Shown: positions 1-9,210, counted from the first letter of the stretch. The stretch: 43,470 nucleotides of DNA from Treponema sp. (GCA_031254315.1 JAIRUQ010000012.1:1-43470); one strand, 5' to 3'. Notes: generated by a model not told the origin, from the letters alone. Numbers and translations are program-made.

Positions 1-27
1 AATTAACGCGAATTTCATAAAATTTCA

Positions 28-41
28 TGGCAAATTTGCCA
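28..41. promoter_or_regulatory. Perfect 14-bp palindrome upstream of the glycosidase gene
   Basis: The sequence TGGCAAATTTGCCA is a perfect palindrome about 50 nt upstream of the first gene of the polyphosphate/glycosidase operon. A TATTAT hexamer (49-54) lies just downstream and could be the -10 element. The position fits an operator for a dimeric repressor, but no regulator gene is adjacent, so this is inference. Confidence 0.4.
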
Positions 42-92
42 ATTCTGTATTATATTTATAAGGTTGTATGTCTATTAACTTAAGGAGTATTG

Positions 93-1517
93 GTGACCAA
101 GCATGATTTCCCCAAGATCCACTTTTATGATCAGGATTTTGTCGATATTTATGATAAAACTTGGGCATGGATACAGGATTGTTGGATTAGCGGCGGTGAA
201 AATAGCGGAATAGACGGGAAATTCTTCTCTTATCCCGGTTCGCAGGTAGTTACCCAGACGGATGCAATTTTTTCCTCGTTTTTTCTGGTGTATTCCAACA
301 GAATTTTCCAAGCCCATCCCACTTTGGACCTGTTTTATAGCCGTCAGGAGCCAAATGGGGCTATTCGCAACGCCTATGATACCGTTACAGGTACGCCCGT
401 TGTCGATAAAGACAACCATGAAGGGCTTGGAATGCCTCTTTTTGCGTGGGCGGAGCATAATATCTACCACAAATCCGGTAATAAAAAACGGGTTAAGGAT
501 ATTTTGCCCATTTTGTGCAAATATTCGACATGGATCGATTCGGTTTTTAAAAAGCCCAACGGTCTCTATAAAGCCCCCCTTCCGGCGACAGAAATGGGCA
601 ATTTGCCCCGTGGGGACGCCTACTATACCATGGACTTTAACACCATGATGGCGATTAATATGCTCTATATGTCCGCCCTCGCGGATATTTTGAACGACAA
701 GGATACGAGTTTTCAATACAAGAAGCAGTATTTCTCTCTGAAAACAAGAATTAACTCCCTTATGTATAACCCTACGGATGGTTTTTACTATGACATCAAC
801 AAAAGCGAGAAACAAATTCCTGTAAAAACAATTGCAGGCTACTGGGCTCTTCTCGCGGAAATTCCAAACGGAGAGAGGGCGGAGAAGTTAATCGAAAAAC
901 TTTCTGATCCTGAATTTTTTGGAACGCCGCATCCTTTTCCTTCCCTCGCTGTGAGTGAAAAAGAATTTGATGAAACGGGGCGAGGTTATCGCGGCTCTGT
1001 TTTTCCGTATCTGACATTCATGGTGATAAAAGGACTTGAACGCTATCAGCGGTGGGACATAGCCAGGGAGTGCGCGATTAGGCACGTTTATTTTATGCTG
1101 GATTCGATGAGCCCGGACGGTAATCATCACAGGGGAAATCTTTGGGAAGCGTATCTGCCTACAAAAGAAGGTCCAGCGAAATGGCAAAATAAACTCACCT
1201 TTCCGCGACCTCAGTATCTGACATCAGACGCTCTTTCTACGATCTGCCTTACTATCGAAAATATTGTCGGGCTTTCAATATCGCTTCCTCGCAAAACTGT
1301 AGACTGGGTTGTTCCAAATCTTGAAATAATGGGAGTAGAAAATCTTTCACTAAAAAATAACATGATTACGATTCTTTCCAACAAGAGCGGCAGAGGCTGG
1401 GAGATTCAAATGGAAAGCGAAAAACTTTATTACTTTACAATTAATATTCTTAACGTAAAGGAAAAAACTCTGCCTATTCCATCCGGAAAATGTTCAATCT
1501 TAATTGATAAGCTGTAA
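93..1517 (+). CDS. Trehalase-like / MGH1-type glycoside hydrolase
   Basis: The product of about 474 residues looks like an (alpha/alpha)6-barrel glycosidase of the trehalase / mannosylglycerate-hydrolase (GH37/GH63-like) superfamily. It has the aromatic, acidic pattern typical of these barrels, with a DFNTMMA segment near residue 190 in the middle and a conserved-looking GNLWEAYLP near residue 350. There is no signal peptide, so it should act in the cytosol on an alpha-linked oligosaccharide or compatible solute; the substrate cannot be read from sequence. Start choice: TTG at 90 is only 2 nt from the AAGGAG at 82-87, whereas GTG at 93 is 5 nt away and is preferred. The ppx/gppA-like gene follows after 2 nt, so the two are probably co-transcribed. 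The superfamily assignment is fairly secure; the exact activity is not. Confidence 0.75.
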   Translation: MTKHDFPKIHFYDQDFVDIYDKTWAWIQDCWISGGENSGIDGKFFSYPGSQVVTQTDAIFSSFFLVYSNRIFQAHPTLDLFYSRQEPNGAIRNAYDTVTGTPVVDKDNHEGLGMPLFAWAEHNIYHKSGNKKRVKDILPILCKYSTWIDSVFKKPNGLYKAPLPATEMGNLPRGDAYYTMDFNTMMAINMLYMSALADILNDKDTSFQYKKQYFSLKTRINSLMYNPTDGFYYDINKSEKQIPVKTIAGYWALLAEIPNGERAEKLIEKLSDPEFFGTPHPFPSLAVSEKEFDETGRGYRGSVFPYLTFMVIKGLERYQRWDIARECAIRHVYFMLDSMSPDGNHHRGNLWEAYLPTKEGPAKWQNKLTFPRPQYLTSDALSTICLTIENIVGLSISLPRKTVDWVVPNLEIMGVENLSLKNNMITILSNKSGRGWEIQMESEKLYYFTINILNVKEKTLPIPSGKCSILIDKL

Positions 1518-1519
1518 TT

Positions 1520-3052
1520 ATGGGCGCTACGTTAACTGCAATAATTGAAATTGGCTCAACAGGCATAAGGCTCCATGTCGCGGAAATTCATTCAAATGGC
1601 GGCTGGCAGGTGCTTGACCGCGCGGTGCGTCCCGCCTCCCTTGGGCGTGATGTTTTTACTTCAGGCAGTCTTTCAAGAGAGTCGATAATGGAGTGCCTTT
1701 CTGTTTTGCAGAACTACCGCGAACTTTTATCGGGGTGGGACATTGCAGATAACGATATTCATGTTATCGCTACAAGCGCCCTTCGCGCCGCGCGCAACAG
1801 AGATGTTTTTATTGACCGTGTGCGGCAGGAGACTGGTTTTCACCTAACAATTGTAGAAGGTATCGAAGAAAACAGGCTGATGTACCTTGCGGTGCGTTTC
1901 GCGCTAAAGCAGGATTTGCCGCTGTTCTGGCGAGCCAATTCCATGATAATCGAGATTGGTGGCGGTTCAACGGAAATTATGCTTTTGCGCCGGGGGCAGA
2001 TGGTAGCGGCTCACAGCTTAAAAATGGGAACGATAATCATCGATCAACATTCAAGACAAGGATTTGGAGCGGGAATAATTTTTGAACGTTATCTGAATGA
2101 AAATATTAAAAACACGTTGAGTTTGTTAAATATGGAAATGGATCTCGCCCATGTAAGGACAATGGTCGCCGCCTGTAGCGACGCTCATATTGTCGCCGAT
2201 ATAGTAGGAAAAGAGTTAAACGAAAATTGCAAAATTATCGAACGTAAAGATTTTATTGAATTTGTAGAGAGGATTCGCAATTTAAGCATAGAGGACTGCA
2301 TACATCAATTTGGAATTCCGTACGCTAACGCAGAAGGACTTATTCCGGGGCTGTTGGTTCTTAAACTTTTTTTTGAACGTACAGGAGCGGCGGATGTTGT
2401 GGTTCCATATATTACAATCCGTGACGGCTATCTTGTCGATTTAGCTTCGGGAGTTGATTCATCAATACAGGATGAATTCTTTTCGCAGATTATCGCCTCC
2501 GCCGTGAACCTCGGACGCAAATATCATTTTGATGAAGCGCACAGCCGCCATGTCGCCGCTCACTGCATGACAATTTTTGACGCTCTTGTTAAGGAACACG
2601 GAATGAACCGCCGTCATCGCATCATGCTGGAGACTGCGGCGATTTTGCACGATGTAGGCACTTATATAAAAGCGTCCGGTCATCAAAAGCACGGTCAGTA
2701 CATTGTCTCTAACTCAGAAATTTTTGGGCTTCATCAGGACGAGCTTGGCATTATAGCTAACGTAATTAATTACCATCGAGGCGATCCTCCGTCGCAGTCC
2801 GATATAGAGTACATCACACTCCAGCGAGAAGAGCGTATTTTGGTTTTGAAGATGGCTTCCATTTTAAGAGTTGCCGACGCTTTGGATCGCGGACATACTC
2901 AGCAATTAAAAAAAATCACTGTTGAACGCCGCCTTGAAACAGTGGTTTTTCATGTGGACAAGATTTACGATCTTTCCCTTGAACTGATAGGCATTGAAGA
3001 AAAAGGCGGAATGTTTCAGGATGTTTTTGGATGTAAGGTGATACTAAATTAG
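1520..3052 (+). CDS. ppx: Ppx/GppA family exopolyphosphatase with C-terminal HD domain
   Basis: A 510-residue protein. The N-terminal half is the ASKHA-fold phosphatase: phosphate-1-like motif EIGSTGIRLHV at about residues 11-21, TSALRAARNRD near 90, and the glycine-rich EIGGGSTEIM near 148. The C-terminal third carries an HD-type metal-binding pattern with His-Asp at about 377-378 (AILHDVGTY) and HGQYI soon after. Ppx/GppA enzymes hydrolyse polyphosphate or pppGpp. The gene directly precedes polyphosphate kinase, which favours the polyphosphate role. It starts 2 nt after the stop of the upstream glycosidase with no clear Shine-Dalgarno site, suggesting translational coupling. Which of polyphosphate or pppGpp is preferred cannot be told from sequence. 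Confidence 0.9.
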   Translation: MGATLTAIIEIGSTGIRLHVAEIHSNGGWQVLDRAVRPASLGRDVFTSGSLSRESIMECLSVLQNYRELLSGWDIADNDIHVIATSALRAARNRDVFIDRVRQETGFHLTIVEGIEENRLMYLAVRFALKQDLPLFWRANSMIIEIGGGSTEIMLLRRGQMVAAHSLKMGTIIIDQHSRQGFGAGIIFERYLNENIKNTLSLLNMEMDLAHVRTMVAACSDAHIVADIVGKELNENCKIIERKDFIEFVERIRNLSIEDCIHQFGIPYANAEGLIPGLLVLKLFFERTGAADVVVPYITIRDGYLVDLASGVDSSIQDEFFSQIIASAVNLGRKYHFDEAHSRHVAAHCMTIFDALVKEHGMNRRHRIMLETAAILHDVGTYIKASGHQKHGQYIVSNSEIFGLHQDELGIIANVINYHRGDPPSQSDIEYITLQREERILVLKMASILRVADALDRGHTQQLKKITVERRLETVVFHVDKIYDLSLELIGIEEKGGMFQDVFGCKVILN

Positions 3053-3080
3053 TAACTTGTTTGTAAGGAGTTGAATTATA

Positions 3081-5288
3081 ATGAGTGACGCTCAAGAAAA
3101 TGAATCTATCTCAATCCCGTATCTGAGCCGTGATCTCTCATGGGTTGATTTTAACGAACGTGTAATGAAAGAGGGACTGCGTAAAGAAATGCCGCTACTT
3201 GAAAGACTTCGTTTTCTGTCGATAGTCTCCACAAATTTTGATGAATTTTTCATGGTAAGGGTCGCGGCATTAAAACGCCTTTTAAAAGCGGAAGGAGAGG
3301 TTGCCTCCGATCCATCGGGTTTAACCACTGAACAGCAGTTAAAGGCGATTTGTGAAAAAGTTCATTCCATTATAAACAAACAGTATGAATGTTTGCGTAA
3401 CGAAATTTTCCCTGAGCTTGCGAAAAATGGATTATCTCTCCTTCGTCCTGATTCATGGTCTGTTCCCCAGCTTGATTTTTTGGATTCATTTTTTCTTGGG
3501 CAGGTCTATCCCGTTCTTACCCCCTTGCGTCTGGAAGATGACAAGCCAATGCCTTTTATAAAAAGCATTTCACTTAACGCCGCTTTCTTGCTTGAACCTG
3601 AAAACCCCGATCCCGAAAAATCAAATAACACTCTTAAAATTATTATTCCCCTTCCTTCGGTTCTGGACAGGATTATCTGGCTTCCAAATTACGATTCAAC
3701 GCCTTCCGCCACAGAAAAAGAAAAACTCCAGCTTGCTCTTCTGGAAGATGTTATTGTAACGTGGGGCGCTTATCTCTTTCCCGGTTTTCGCATAAAAGAA
3801 AGTATGTTATTCAAAATTAACCGTAACGCTGATTTTTCCGTAGATGAGCAGAGGGACGAAGATTATGTCGAAGCGATGGTAGAAGTTCTGGAGGGCAGGG
3901 GAAGGTCTGATGTAATACGGATGGCTTATTCTCCGGGAAGCGACACATTGAAAAAAGAGCTTGCTACACGTTTTTCACTTGACAGCGAATATTTGTTTGA
4001 AGTTGACGGTCCGATAAATCCGGTTGATTTTTTGGAACTGACTAATGTCGCGAGCCTTGAGGACTTTATTGAGAAGCCGTGGAAAATTTATAAGACTGAA
4101 GATTTTAGCGAAGAAACTCCGATTTGGGATCGCGTAAGTCAGGAAGATGTAATGCTTCATTTGCCGTATCAGTCATTTGATCCAGTTGTTCAATTTTTTC
4201 AATCAGCGGCTGTCGATCCGCAGGTTGTTTCGATTAAAACCGCTCTTTACAGAACCGGCGGCGATATTCCGGGGATAGGGTTACATTCCCAGTCTTCCGA
4301 TTTTTCTCCGGTGGTAAGAGCGTTGGAACAGGCGGCGTTGAATGGAAAGCACGTAACGGCTGTTGTTGAATTAAAAGCGCGTTTTGACGAAGAGCGAAAT
4401 ATCTCATGGGCGAACAGGCTGGAAAAAGCGGGCGTAATCGTTGTATACGGACTTTCTAACCTTAAAATCCACTCGAAAATTACGATTGTTTTACGCAGGG
4501 AAAACGACCGCATAAAACGTTATGTGCATCTTTCAACTGGAAATTACAATTATAGAACGGCAAAATATTACGAAGATATTTGTCTTTTTACCTGTCGTGA
4601 AGACATCGCCTACGACGCGGGACTTGTTTTCAATATGCTGACAGGTTATTCAGCCGTTCAAACAATGAACAGGCTGACAATCGCTCCTGTCGGTTTAAAG
4701 CGCCGCTTTCTCGAACTTATTGAAAGAGAGGCAAACAGGGCAAGGCATAATTACCCGGCGAGAATTATAGCGAAGATGAACGCCCTTACCGATGTTGATG
4801 TAATAAAAGCGCTCTATGCCGCATCTCAAGCCGGAGTAAAAATATCGCTCTGTATTCGCGGTATCTGCACATTAATTCCCGGAATAGAAAAAGTTTCAGA
4901 AAACATCAAGGTAATCAGCGTAATCGATCATTATCTTGAACATTCAAGAATTTATTACTTTTCCAACGGCGGCGCGGATGAGCTTTATTTGGCAAGCGCG
5001 GACTGGATGACTCGCAACCTTGAACGCCGTGTAGAGATTTTATTCCCTGTTCAGGACGAAAAACTTCGCGCGGAATTGTGCGATGTTCTTAACGATTATT
5101 TCCGCGACAACTGCAACGCTTCTGTCCTTGACAATTCCGGTACATGGACAAAAATCTCTCCCGGCGAAGGCGAAAAGCCGTTCCGTGTTCAAAAAGAACT
5201 GCTTTCCCGCGCCTCAGGGGTCAGCGATGTTCCCAATCTCGCAAAACTTGAATATACTGTACGGAGGAGTCCGCCGCAGGTTATATAG
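3081..5288 (+). CDS. ppk1: Polyphosphate kinase 1
   Basis: A 735-residue protein of usual PPK1 length. The N-terminal domain begins with YLSRDLSWVDFNERVM. The catalytic phospholipase-D-like domains hold the expected histidines: H483 in RYVHLSTGNYN, which is the autophosphorylated residue in the family, and H621 in LEHSRIYYF. PPK1 reversibly transfers the gamma-phosphate of ATP to polyphosphate and is a cytoplasmic, membrane-associated oligomer. A good AAGGAG site lies at 3065-3070. The upstream ppx and this gene form a synthesis/degradation pair, and a zinc protease follows within about 30 nt. Confidence 0.97.
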   Translation: MSDAQENESISIPYLSRDLSWVDFNERVMKEGLRKEMPLLERLRFLSIVSTNFDEFFMVRVAALKRLLKAEGEVASDPSGLTTEQQLKAICEKVHSIINKQYECLRNEIFPELAKNGLSLLRPDSWSVPQLDFLDSFFLGQVYPVLTPLRLEDDKPMPFIKSISLNAAFLLEPENPDPEKSNNTLKIIIPLPSVLDRIIWLPNYDSTPSATEKEKLQLALLEDVIVTWGAYLFPGFRIKESMLFKINRNADFSVDEQRDEDYVEAMVEVLEGRGRSDVIRMAYSPGSDTLKKELATRFSLDSEYLFEVDGPINPVDFLELTNVASLEDFIEKPWKIYKTEDFSEETPIWDRVSQEDVMLHLPYQSFDPVVQFFQSAAVDPQVVSIKTALYRTGGDIPGIGLHSQSSDFSPVVRALEQAALNGKHVTAVVELKARFDEERNISWANRLEKAGVIVVYGLSNLKIHSKITIVLRRENDRIKRYVHLSTGNYNYRTAKYYEDICLFTCREDIAYDAGLVFNMLTGYSAVQTMNRLTIAPVGLKRRFLELIEREANRARHNYPARIIAKMNALTDVDVIKALYAASQAGVKISLCIRGICTLIPGIEKVSENIKVISVIDHYLEHSRIYYFSNGGADELYLASADWMTRNLERRVEILFPVQDEKLRAELCDVLNDYFRDNCNASVLDNSGTWTKISPGEGEKPFRVQKELLSRASGVSDVPNLAKLEYTVRRSPPQVI

Positions 5289-5318
5289 AAATTGTATAAT
5301 ACAACACAGGAGGAAATT

Positions 5319-5999
5319 ATGTTTTTTGACGAATATTATTTATTGCTGGTAGTTCCTACGATTATTCTTTCACTTTGGGCGCAGATTATGGTTAAATCTA
5401 CTTTCTCCAAATATTCAAAAATCGCCTGTTCCAAAAAGCTCACAGGCGTTGACGCCGCAACTATTTTGTTAAGATCAAATAGTATAACCGATGTTAAAAT
5501 AGAACAGATAAGAGGCTCATTAACAGATCATTATTCTCCAAAGGATAAAAAACTGCGTCTTTCCGACCCAGTATACGGTTCAATGTCAATTTCCGCTGTC
5601 GGTGTCGCCGCGCATGAAACAGGGCACGCGATCCAGCACGCTCTCCACTGGGGACCGCTTGCCTTGCGAAGCACTCTTGTTCCTGTGGCGAACATTGGTT
5701 CGGCTCTGGGTCCTTGGCTTGCGGTCGCGGGGCTTGCGCTTTCCATGCCCATCTTGCTCAACATCGGGATTTTCCTTTTTGGCGGAGCTGTCCTTTTTTA
5801 TGTGATCACATTACCCGTAGAGTTTAACGCTTCAAATCGCGCCATCGCTATTTTACGCGCCAACAATGTTTTAACCGAGCAGGAACTTAAAGGAGTAAAA
5901 AAAGTTTTAACCGCCGCGGCAATGACTTATGTCGCTTCCGCGCTCACCGCTGTTATGAGTTTGCTCAGGTTGATTTTGTTGTCACAAAGGAGAAGATAG
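5319..5999 (+). CDS. YugP-like neutral zinc metallopeptidase, membrane-bound
   Basis: A 226-residue protein with an N-terminal membrane segment (residues about 3-20), the zinc-protease motif HETGH at 99-103 in VAAHETGHAIQHA, and two further hydrophobic segments (about 120-165 and 195-215). This order and length match the DUF2265/YugP family of integral-membrane zinc proteases. The start ATG at 5319 is preferred over the upstream in-frame TTG (5292) because AGGAGG at 5308-5313 is 5 nt before it. It is the last gene of the polyphosphate block and is followed at once by a terminator-like hairpin. The substrate is unknown. Confidence 0.88.
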   Translation: MFFDEYYLLLVVPTIILSLWAQIMVKSTFSKYSKIACSKKLTGVDAATILLRSNSITDVKIEQIRGSLTDHYSPKDKKLRLSDPVYGSMSISAVGVAAHETGHAIQHALHWGPLALRSTLVPVANIGSALGPWLAVAGLALSMPILLNIGIFLFGGAVLFYVITLPVEFNASNRAIAILRANNVLTEQELKGVKKVLTAAAMTYVASALTAVMSLLRLILLSQRRR

Positions 6000-6033
6000 G
6001 GGGTGTTTGGGCAAAAATTAAAAAAACCCCTTT
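6000..6033 (+). terminator. Weak intrinsic terminator after the protease gene
   Basis: GGGGTGTTT (6000-6008) can pair with AAAAAACCCC (6021-6030) with one mismatch, followed by only three T. It starts at the stop codon of the protease gene, fitting the end of the glycosidase-ppx-ppk-protease transcript. It overlaps the -35 box of the toxin-antitoxin promoter. Confidence 0.35.
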
Positions 6034-6066
6034 GACAAAGTAGGAAAAAAGTAGTATTTTAGTAGT
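6032..6066 (+). promoter_or_regulatory. Sigma70-type promoter of the mazEF-like pair, leaderless geometry
   Basis: TTGACA (6032-6037), a 17-bp spacer and TATTTT (6055-6060) are followed by six bases and then the ATG at 6067, so transcription should start at or next to the A of the start codon. There is no Shine-Dalgarno sequence. The octamer AGTAGTAT occurs twice, at 6050-6057 and 6061-6068, overlapping the -10 box and start codon. Such direct repeats could be the operator bound by the ribbon-helix-helix-like antitoxin. Confidence 0.75.
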
Positions 6067-6300
6067 ATGATAACAAAGACCAAAAAATCTGTTTCCCTGT
6101 CCAATGTTCTGTTACGGAAACTGGCAGTGCATAATCAAGAGAGAAATATTTCCCAATTCGTTGAAACTGCTTTGATTTATTACATCAATGAACTCGAAAA
6201 ACAGAAACGCGCTCAGCGTGATAAAAAAATAATAAACGCCAACGCAAAACGCTTTAATAAGCAGGCGGAAGAAAACCTGCAATTTCAGGCATTGATATGA
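6067..6300 (+). CDS. Antitoxin of a MazEF-like toxin-antitoxin pair, RHH-like
   Basis: A 77-residue basic protein whose N-terminus ([18 protein letters not shown], then [13 protein letters not shown]) has the beta-strand plus two-helix pattern of ribbon-helix-helix DNA-binding antitoxins. The charged, probably disordered C-terminus (about 48-77) would wrap the toxin. The stop codon overlaps the start of the toxin gene by 4 nt (ATGA), the usual coupled arrangement. Antitoxins of this type repress their own promoter; the repeated AGTAGTAT at the promoter is a candidate site. The start codon lies at the predicted transcription start, so the message is probably leaderless. Confidence 0.85.
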   Translation: MITKTKKSVSLSNVLLRKLAVHNQERNISQFVETALIYYINELEKQKRAQRDKKIINANAKRFNKQAEENLQFQALI

Positions 6301-6623
6301 AGCGTGGGGAGCTTTACCGCGTTTCTCTGGGGTCAAAAACGGACACCAAAAAGCAAAGGGTGTATGTCATTGTTTCAAGACAGGCTCTTATAGACAGCGC
6401 TTATTCTACCCTTATCTGTGCGCCGGTATATACCAATTATGAAGGCTTAAGCACACAGGTTCAGGTTGGCATTAAAGAGGGCTTAAAGCATCCGAGCGCA
6501 ATACGTTGCGATGAATTAATAAGCATTCTAAAAACACGATTGACTGATTATGTGGGAATTCTTTCGGAGAAAAAACTTAGCGAATTGGGTTATGCTTTGT
6601 CTATAGCTATAGGAATTGACTAA
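6297..6623 (+). CDS. MazF/PemK-family endoribonuclease toxin
   Basis: A 108-residue protein of standard MazF length. It starts with the family signature [11 protein letters not shown], then has [24 protein letters not shown] and [21 protein letters not shown], matching the conserved beta-barrel core and the RCD-containing loop of PemK/MazF RNases. These toxins cleave mRNA at short motifs. It overlaps the antitoxin gene by 4 nt. The pair sits between the polyphosphate operon and a large lipoprotein gene and is likely an accessory insertion. Confidence 0.92.
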   Translation: MKRGELYRVSLGSKTDTKKQRVYVIVSRQALIDSAYSTLICAPVYTNYEGLSTQVQVGIKEGLKHPSAIRCDELISILKTRLTDYVGILSEKKLSELGYALSIAIGID

Positions 6624-6665
6624 CGGCTTATAAGTTGGTAGAGAAAAGGCTATTTCCCAACTACG

Positions 6666-6686
6666 GCGGCTGACATAGCCAGCCGC
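6666..6686. terminator. Hairpin between convergent genes
   Basis: GCGGCTG (6666-6672) and CAGCCGC (6680-6686) form a perfect 7-bp stem with a 7-nt loop in the 84-nt gap between the toxin gene (+) and the lipoprotein gene (-). No strong T-run follows on either strand, so it is only a possible bidirectional terminator. AGTTGG and CCAACT a little upstream form a second weak inverted repeat. Confidence 0.4.
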
Positions 6687-6707
6687 TCAATTATTCTGCT
6701 TTACGGT

Positions 6708-8672
6708 TCACTCCCAAGACTCAGTTCCAGAGTTCCAATTTCCCAAATTCAAAACAATATTCGGGATGTCTCCATTACCATCGAGCATTATGTTAGGATC
6801 GTAATTATAAAAAGTAATGGACTGCCCTGCGGATTTATTGCCTGTTATATTAAACAAGAGTTTTGTATTGACCTCCTGTCCCTGTGTTGTAATTGACCAT
6901 TGATTATACCCCCCTATGGATGATGCACCAAGATAATAATAGCTGTTGTTAGCTTCTTTAATAGCAAAGGCTTCTATATAGATGAAAGAAGCCGGTTCAT
7001 TGTCATAAGTAACATTAACTGTTCCGCTCAGTGTGATAGGAGGAGAGATATTGCTCGTGATATTAATATTATCTATGTTTTGATCTTTGACTGTCATATC
7101 TAAATCCTGCCACAACAATCTAAATAAACTATCATCATCCCAACCATTGGGACCTTTGAAACCGTAAATAGAAAACCGTATGTCCGTATCCACATCAAAA
7201 GCCGCAATATTCATTGACCATGGCGTATTGTTTACTGCCGGTACAATGGGGATGGTTTCGCCAAGGATAGATAAGATATTTTCTTCGACAGCCTGTAATA
7301 CTATGGAGGGGACAGGACTATCATCATAATTAATATTGATTGTTCCGCTCAGGGTAATAATCTTTAGCTCTGCCAAGTTTATGTTAATCCCATCTATTGA
7401 CCGATTATAGAGCCATCTCTTAAGATTTTTAACATCAAAGCTGAACAGCATTGAAGAGGGATTGTAGGTATTATCTGCATAGCCTTTTACTCGAAATGAA
7501 ATCTCTTTTTCCCATGATAATGGTTGTGTAATCATGGACCATGCGGTATTTGCCACCGGTGAAGATAATCTGGTTCCTTCCTGCCAATTCCATGTCGCAT
7601 CATGAGCAATAATTTCTACATAGGGAATTGTTTGCCCATTGTTTTTAATGGTAATGGTTCCGCTCAGTGTGATAGAAACGTCCATAAATGTGATTTTAAT
7701 ACCACTTTTGTTTTCATTTTTGACCGATGCTGTAGCCAGATTCGATTGATAAAATAATGCTTGATCACCATCATTCTCCCAGGGGATTGAAGTGTTGAAA
7801 CCATAAACGGAAAATCTGATTTCCGTATCGGAATCAAAAGCCTCTATTACGACTGACCATGGCGTATTGTTTCCTACCTTCTGAATGTTCACTTCTCCAA
7901 GGAAAGGTATAAGGAAAGGTATATCGTTAACTCTATAGACTTGTATTTGCGCGGAAGGAAGAGGTTTCCCTGCATAACTGCCATTGATTGTTCCGCTCAG
8001 AGTAATGGTTTTTAGATTTGCCAAGTCTATGACGATACCGCTTATACTCCCATTAGAAACCATCTGCGTGAGATTTCTAACATCAATGGAGAACAGTGAA
8101 TTAACATACTTGTCATCCGAAAAGGCTTGTACCCGAAAAAGAATTTCCATCTCCGTTGATAGTGGTGTTGTAGTTATGGACCACTCAGTAACGCCATTTT
8201 CTCTTAAAGGAAGTCTGGTTTTCTCGCTCCAATTCCAGCTCAGATCATGGGCAGAAATTTGTACATAGGGAACCGGTCGTCCATTATTTTTAATCGTGAT
8301 GGTTCCGCTCAAGGTAATTGAGGGGGCGCTTCCTGCTTGTTTGACATTTTCAAAAGAAACAATAGCTTCTTTCAGGGTTTCCGTTGCCGTATCTACCGAT
8401 GACTGGCTTGATGAACTATTATCCCTGACTGCTTCCGCACTTTTAATGACTGCATTAAAAGTGTCCATATTGGGCTTGGTTACCCATTTGTACCCCTCGG
8501 CTACTTCCGATGCATTAGTTGCTATTTTAACATTGTATTTTGCATCCCAAGCATTTTGAATTTCCTTTTTAAGATCCGACATATTGGAACCCTGATCCGG
8601 CTCCGGACAAGCGGTAAAAACCAGCAAACCCGTCAATGCCAATATTCCTACCATAAAAAATCTTTTCTTCAT
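6708..8672 (-). CDS. Large repeat lipoprotein with FIVAR-like N-terminal domain
   Basis: A 654-residue lipoprotein. The ATG at 8672 is chosen because GGAGGG lies just upstream and MKKRFFMVGILALTGLLVFTAC is a typical signal with a spirochaetal lipobox ending in Cys 22. After the anchor comes a FIVAR-like helical segment (about residues 30-112, ending SVDTATETLKEAIVSF). Five Ig-like units of about 105 residues follow, each opening with ITLSGT. Units 1 and 3 resemble each other (KNNG...PY and AHD...WNW motifs), as do units 2 and 4 (NNTPWS and DTEIRFSVYGF-like motifs), so the array reads A-B-A-B-C. It should be a surface or periplasmic protein; no function can be assigned. Confidence 0.85.
   Translation of the reverse strand: MKKRFFMVGILALTGLLVFTACPEPDQGSNMSDLKKEIQNAWDAKYNVKIATNASEVAEGYKWVTKPNMDTFNAVIKSAEAVRDNSSSSQSSVDTATETLKEAIVSFENVKQAGSAPSITLSGTITIKNNGRPVPYVQISAHDLSWNWSEKTRLPLRENGVTEWSITTTPLSTEMEILFRVQAFSDDKYVNSLFSIDVRNLTQMVSNGSISGIVIDLANLKTITLSGTINGSYAGKPLPSAQIQVYRVNDIPFLIPFLGEVNIQKVGNNTPWSVVIEAFDSDTEIRFSVYGFNTSIPWENDGDQALFYQSNLATASVKNENKSGIKITFMDVSITLSGTITIKNNGQTIPYVEIIAHDATWNWQEGTRLSSPVANTAWSMITQPLSWEKEISFRVKGYADNTYNPSSMLFSFDVKNLKRWLYNRSIDGININLAELKIITLSGTININYDDSPVPSIVLQAVEENILSILGETIPIVPAVNNTPWSMNIAAFDVDTDIRFSIYGFKGPNGWDDDSLFRLLWQDLDMTVKDQNIDNINITSNISPPITLSGTVNVTYDNEPASFIYIEAFAIKEANNSYYYLGASSIGGYNQWSITTQGQEVNTKLLFNITGNKSAGQSITFYNYDPNIMLDGNGDIPNIVLNLGNWNSGTESWE
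7022..8312 (-). repeat. Five in-frame repeats inside the lipoprotein gene
   Basis: The words TTCCGCTCAG / TTCCGCTCAA recur on the + strand at 7022, 7343, 7658, 7991 and 8303, spaced 312-333 bp. They are the complement of the codons for LSGT-type unit starts. The A-B pair repeats with a period of about 640 bp, which points to duplication of a two-unit block. Confidence 0.8.
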
Positions 8673-9036
8673 TTTTGCCCTCCGTAAATAGCCCGAATTC
8701 AAGCCGCAAGCGAATATTAGAGTTGTTCGGAAACTTCAGTTTCTGAATAACTTCCTTTTAAAATTGAAAACCATTTTTTGTTAGTTTCTTCCGCTTATTA
8801 GTATATATATCTCAAAAATTGATTTTTGTCAAGGGGGGAAATAATATCAATAACTAAATTTATTTTAATTTAACATAAAAAGTAATAACCATATATATAA
8901 AACTTTTAAAATTCCAAGTTTATTTAATTATTTTTTATACTATTTTACGCTTTTATAGAGAAAAATATACAAGAAAACATTTTTTTCTCCACCTTTTCTT
9001 TTTCAATAGAGTTGCTTGAAACCACATAGATTACTT

Positions 9037-9189
9037 TTAACTTTTCTGTACAGTCTGCATTTGAGTGAAAATAACAGTATTCGCTCTCGGTGATACCCGC
9101 ACCGCTTCCGGCTCCGTGTCAAAGTCGATGTAAGAAATCTTTGCCTGTGAATCGGGTTTTGCAAGCACATCTGCGGCGGTGCGGATGCG
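9037..9189 (-). pseudogene. Possible C-terminal remnant of a decayed protein gene
   Basis: Read on the minus strand up to a TAA at 9039-9037, this patch gives a protein-like segment of about 50 residues containing RTAADVLAKPDSQAKIS and ending RANTVIFTQMQTVQKS. Its base composition is like that of neighbouring genes, in contrast to its AT-rich flanks. No start codon or ribosome site precedes it. A different frame over the same bases gives a basic, low-quality peptide and was rejected. I do not recognise the family. Confidence 0.3.
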
Positions 9190-9210
9190 TTTATAAACAT
9201 TTTTTATGAT

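Noticed and set aside
9003-9200. 65-codon minus-strand frame MFINASAPPQ...
   Set aside because: Another frame over the same bases gives a more protein-like peptide; this one is basic and ends without family features. At best the region is a gene remnant.
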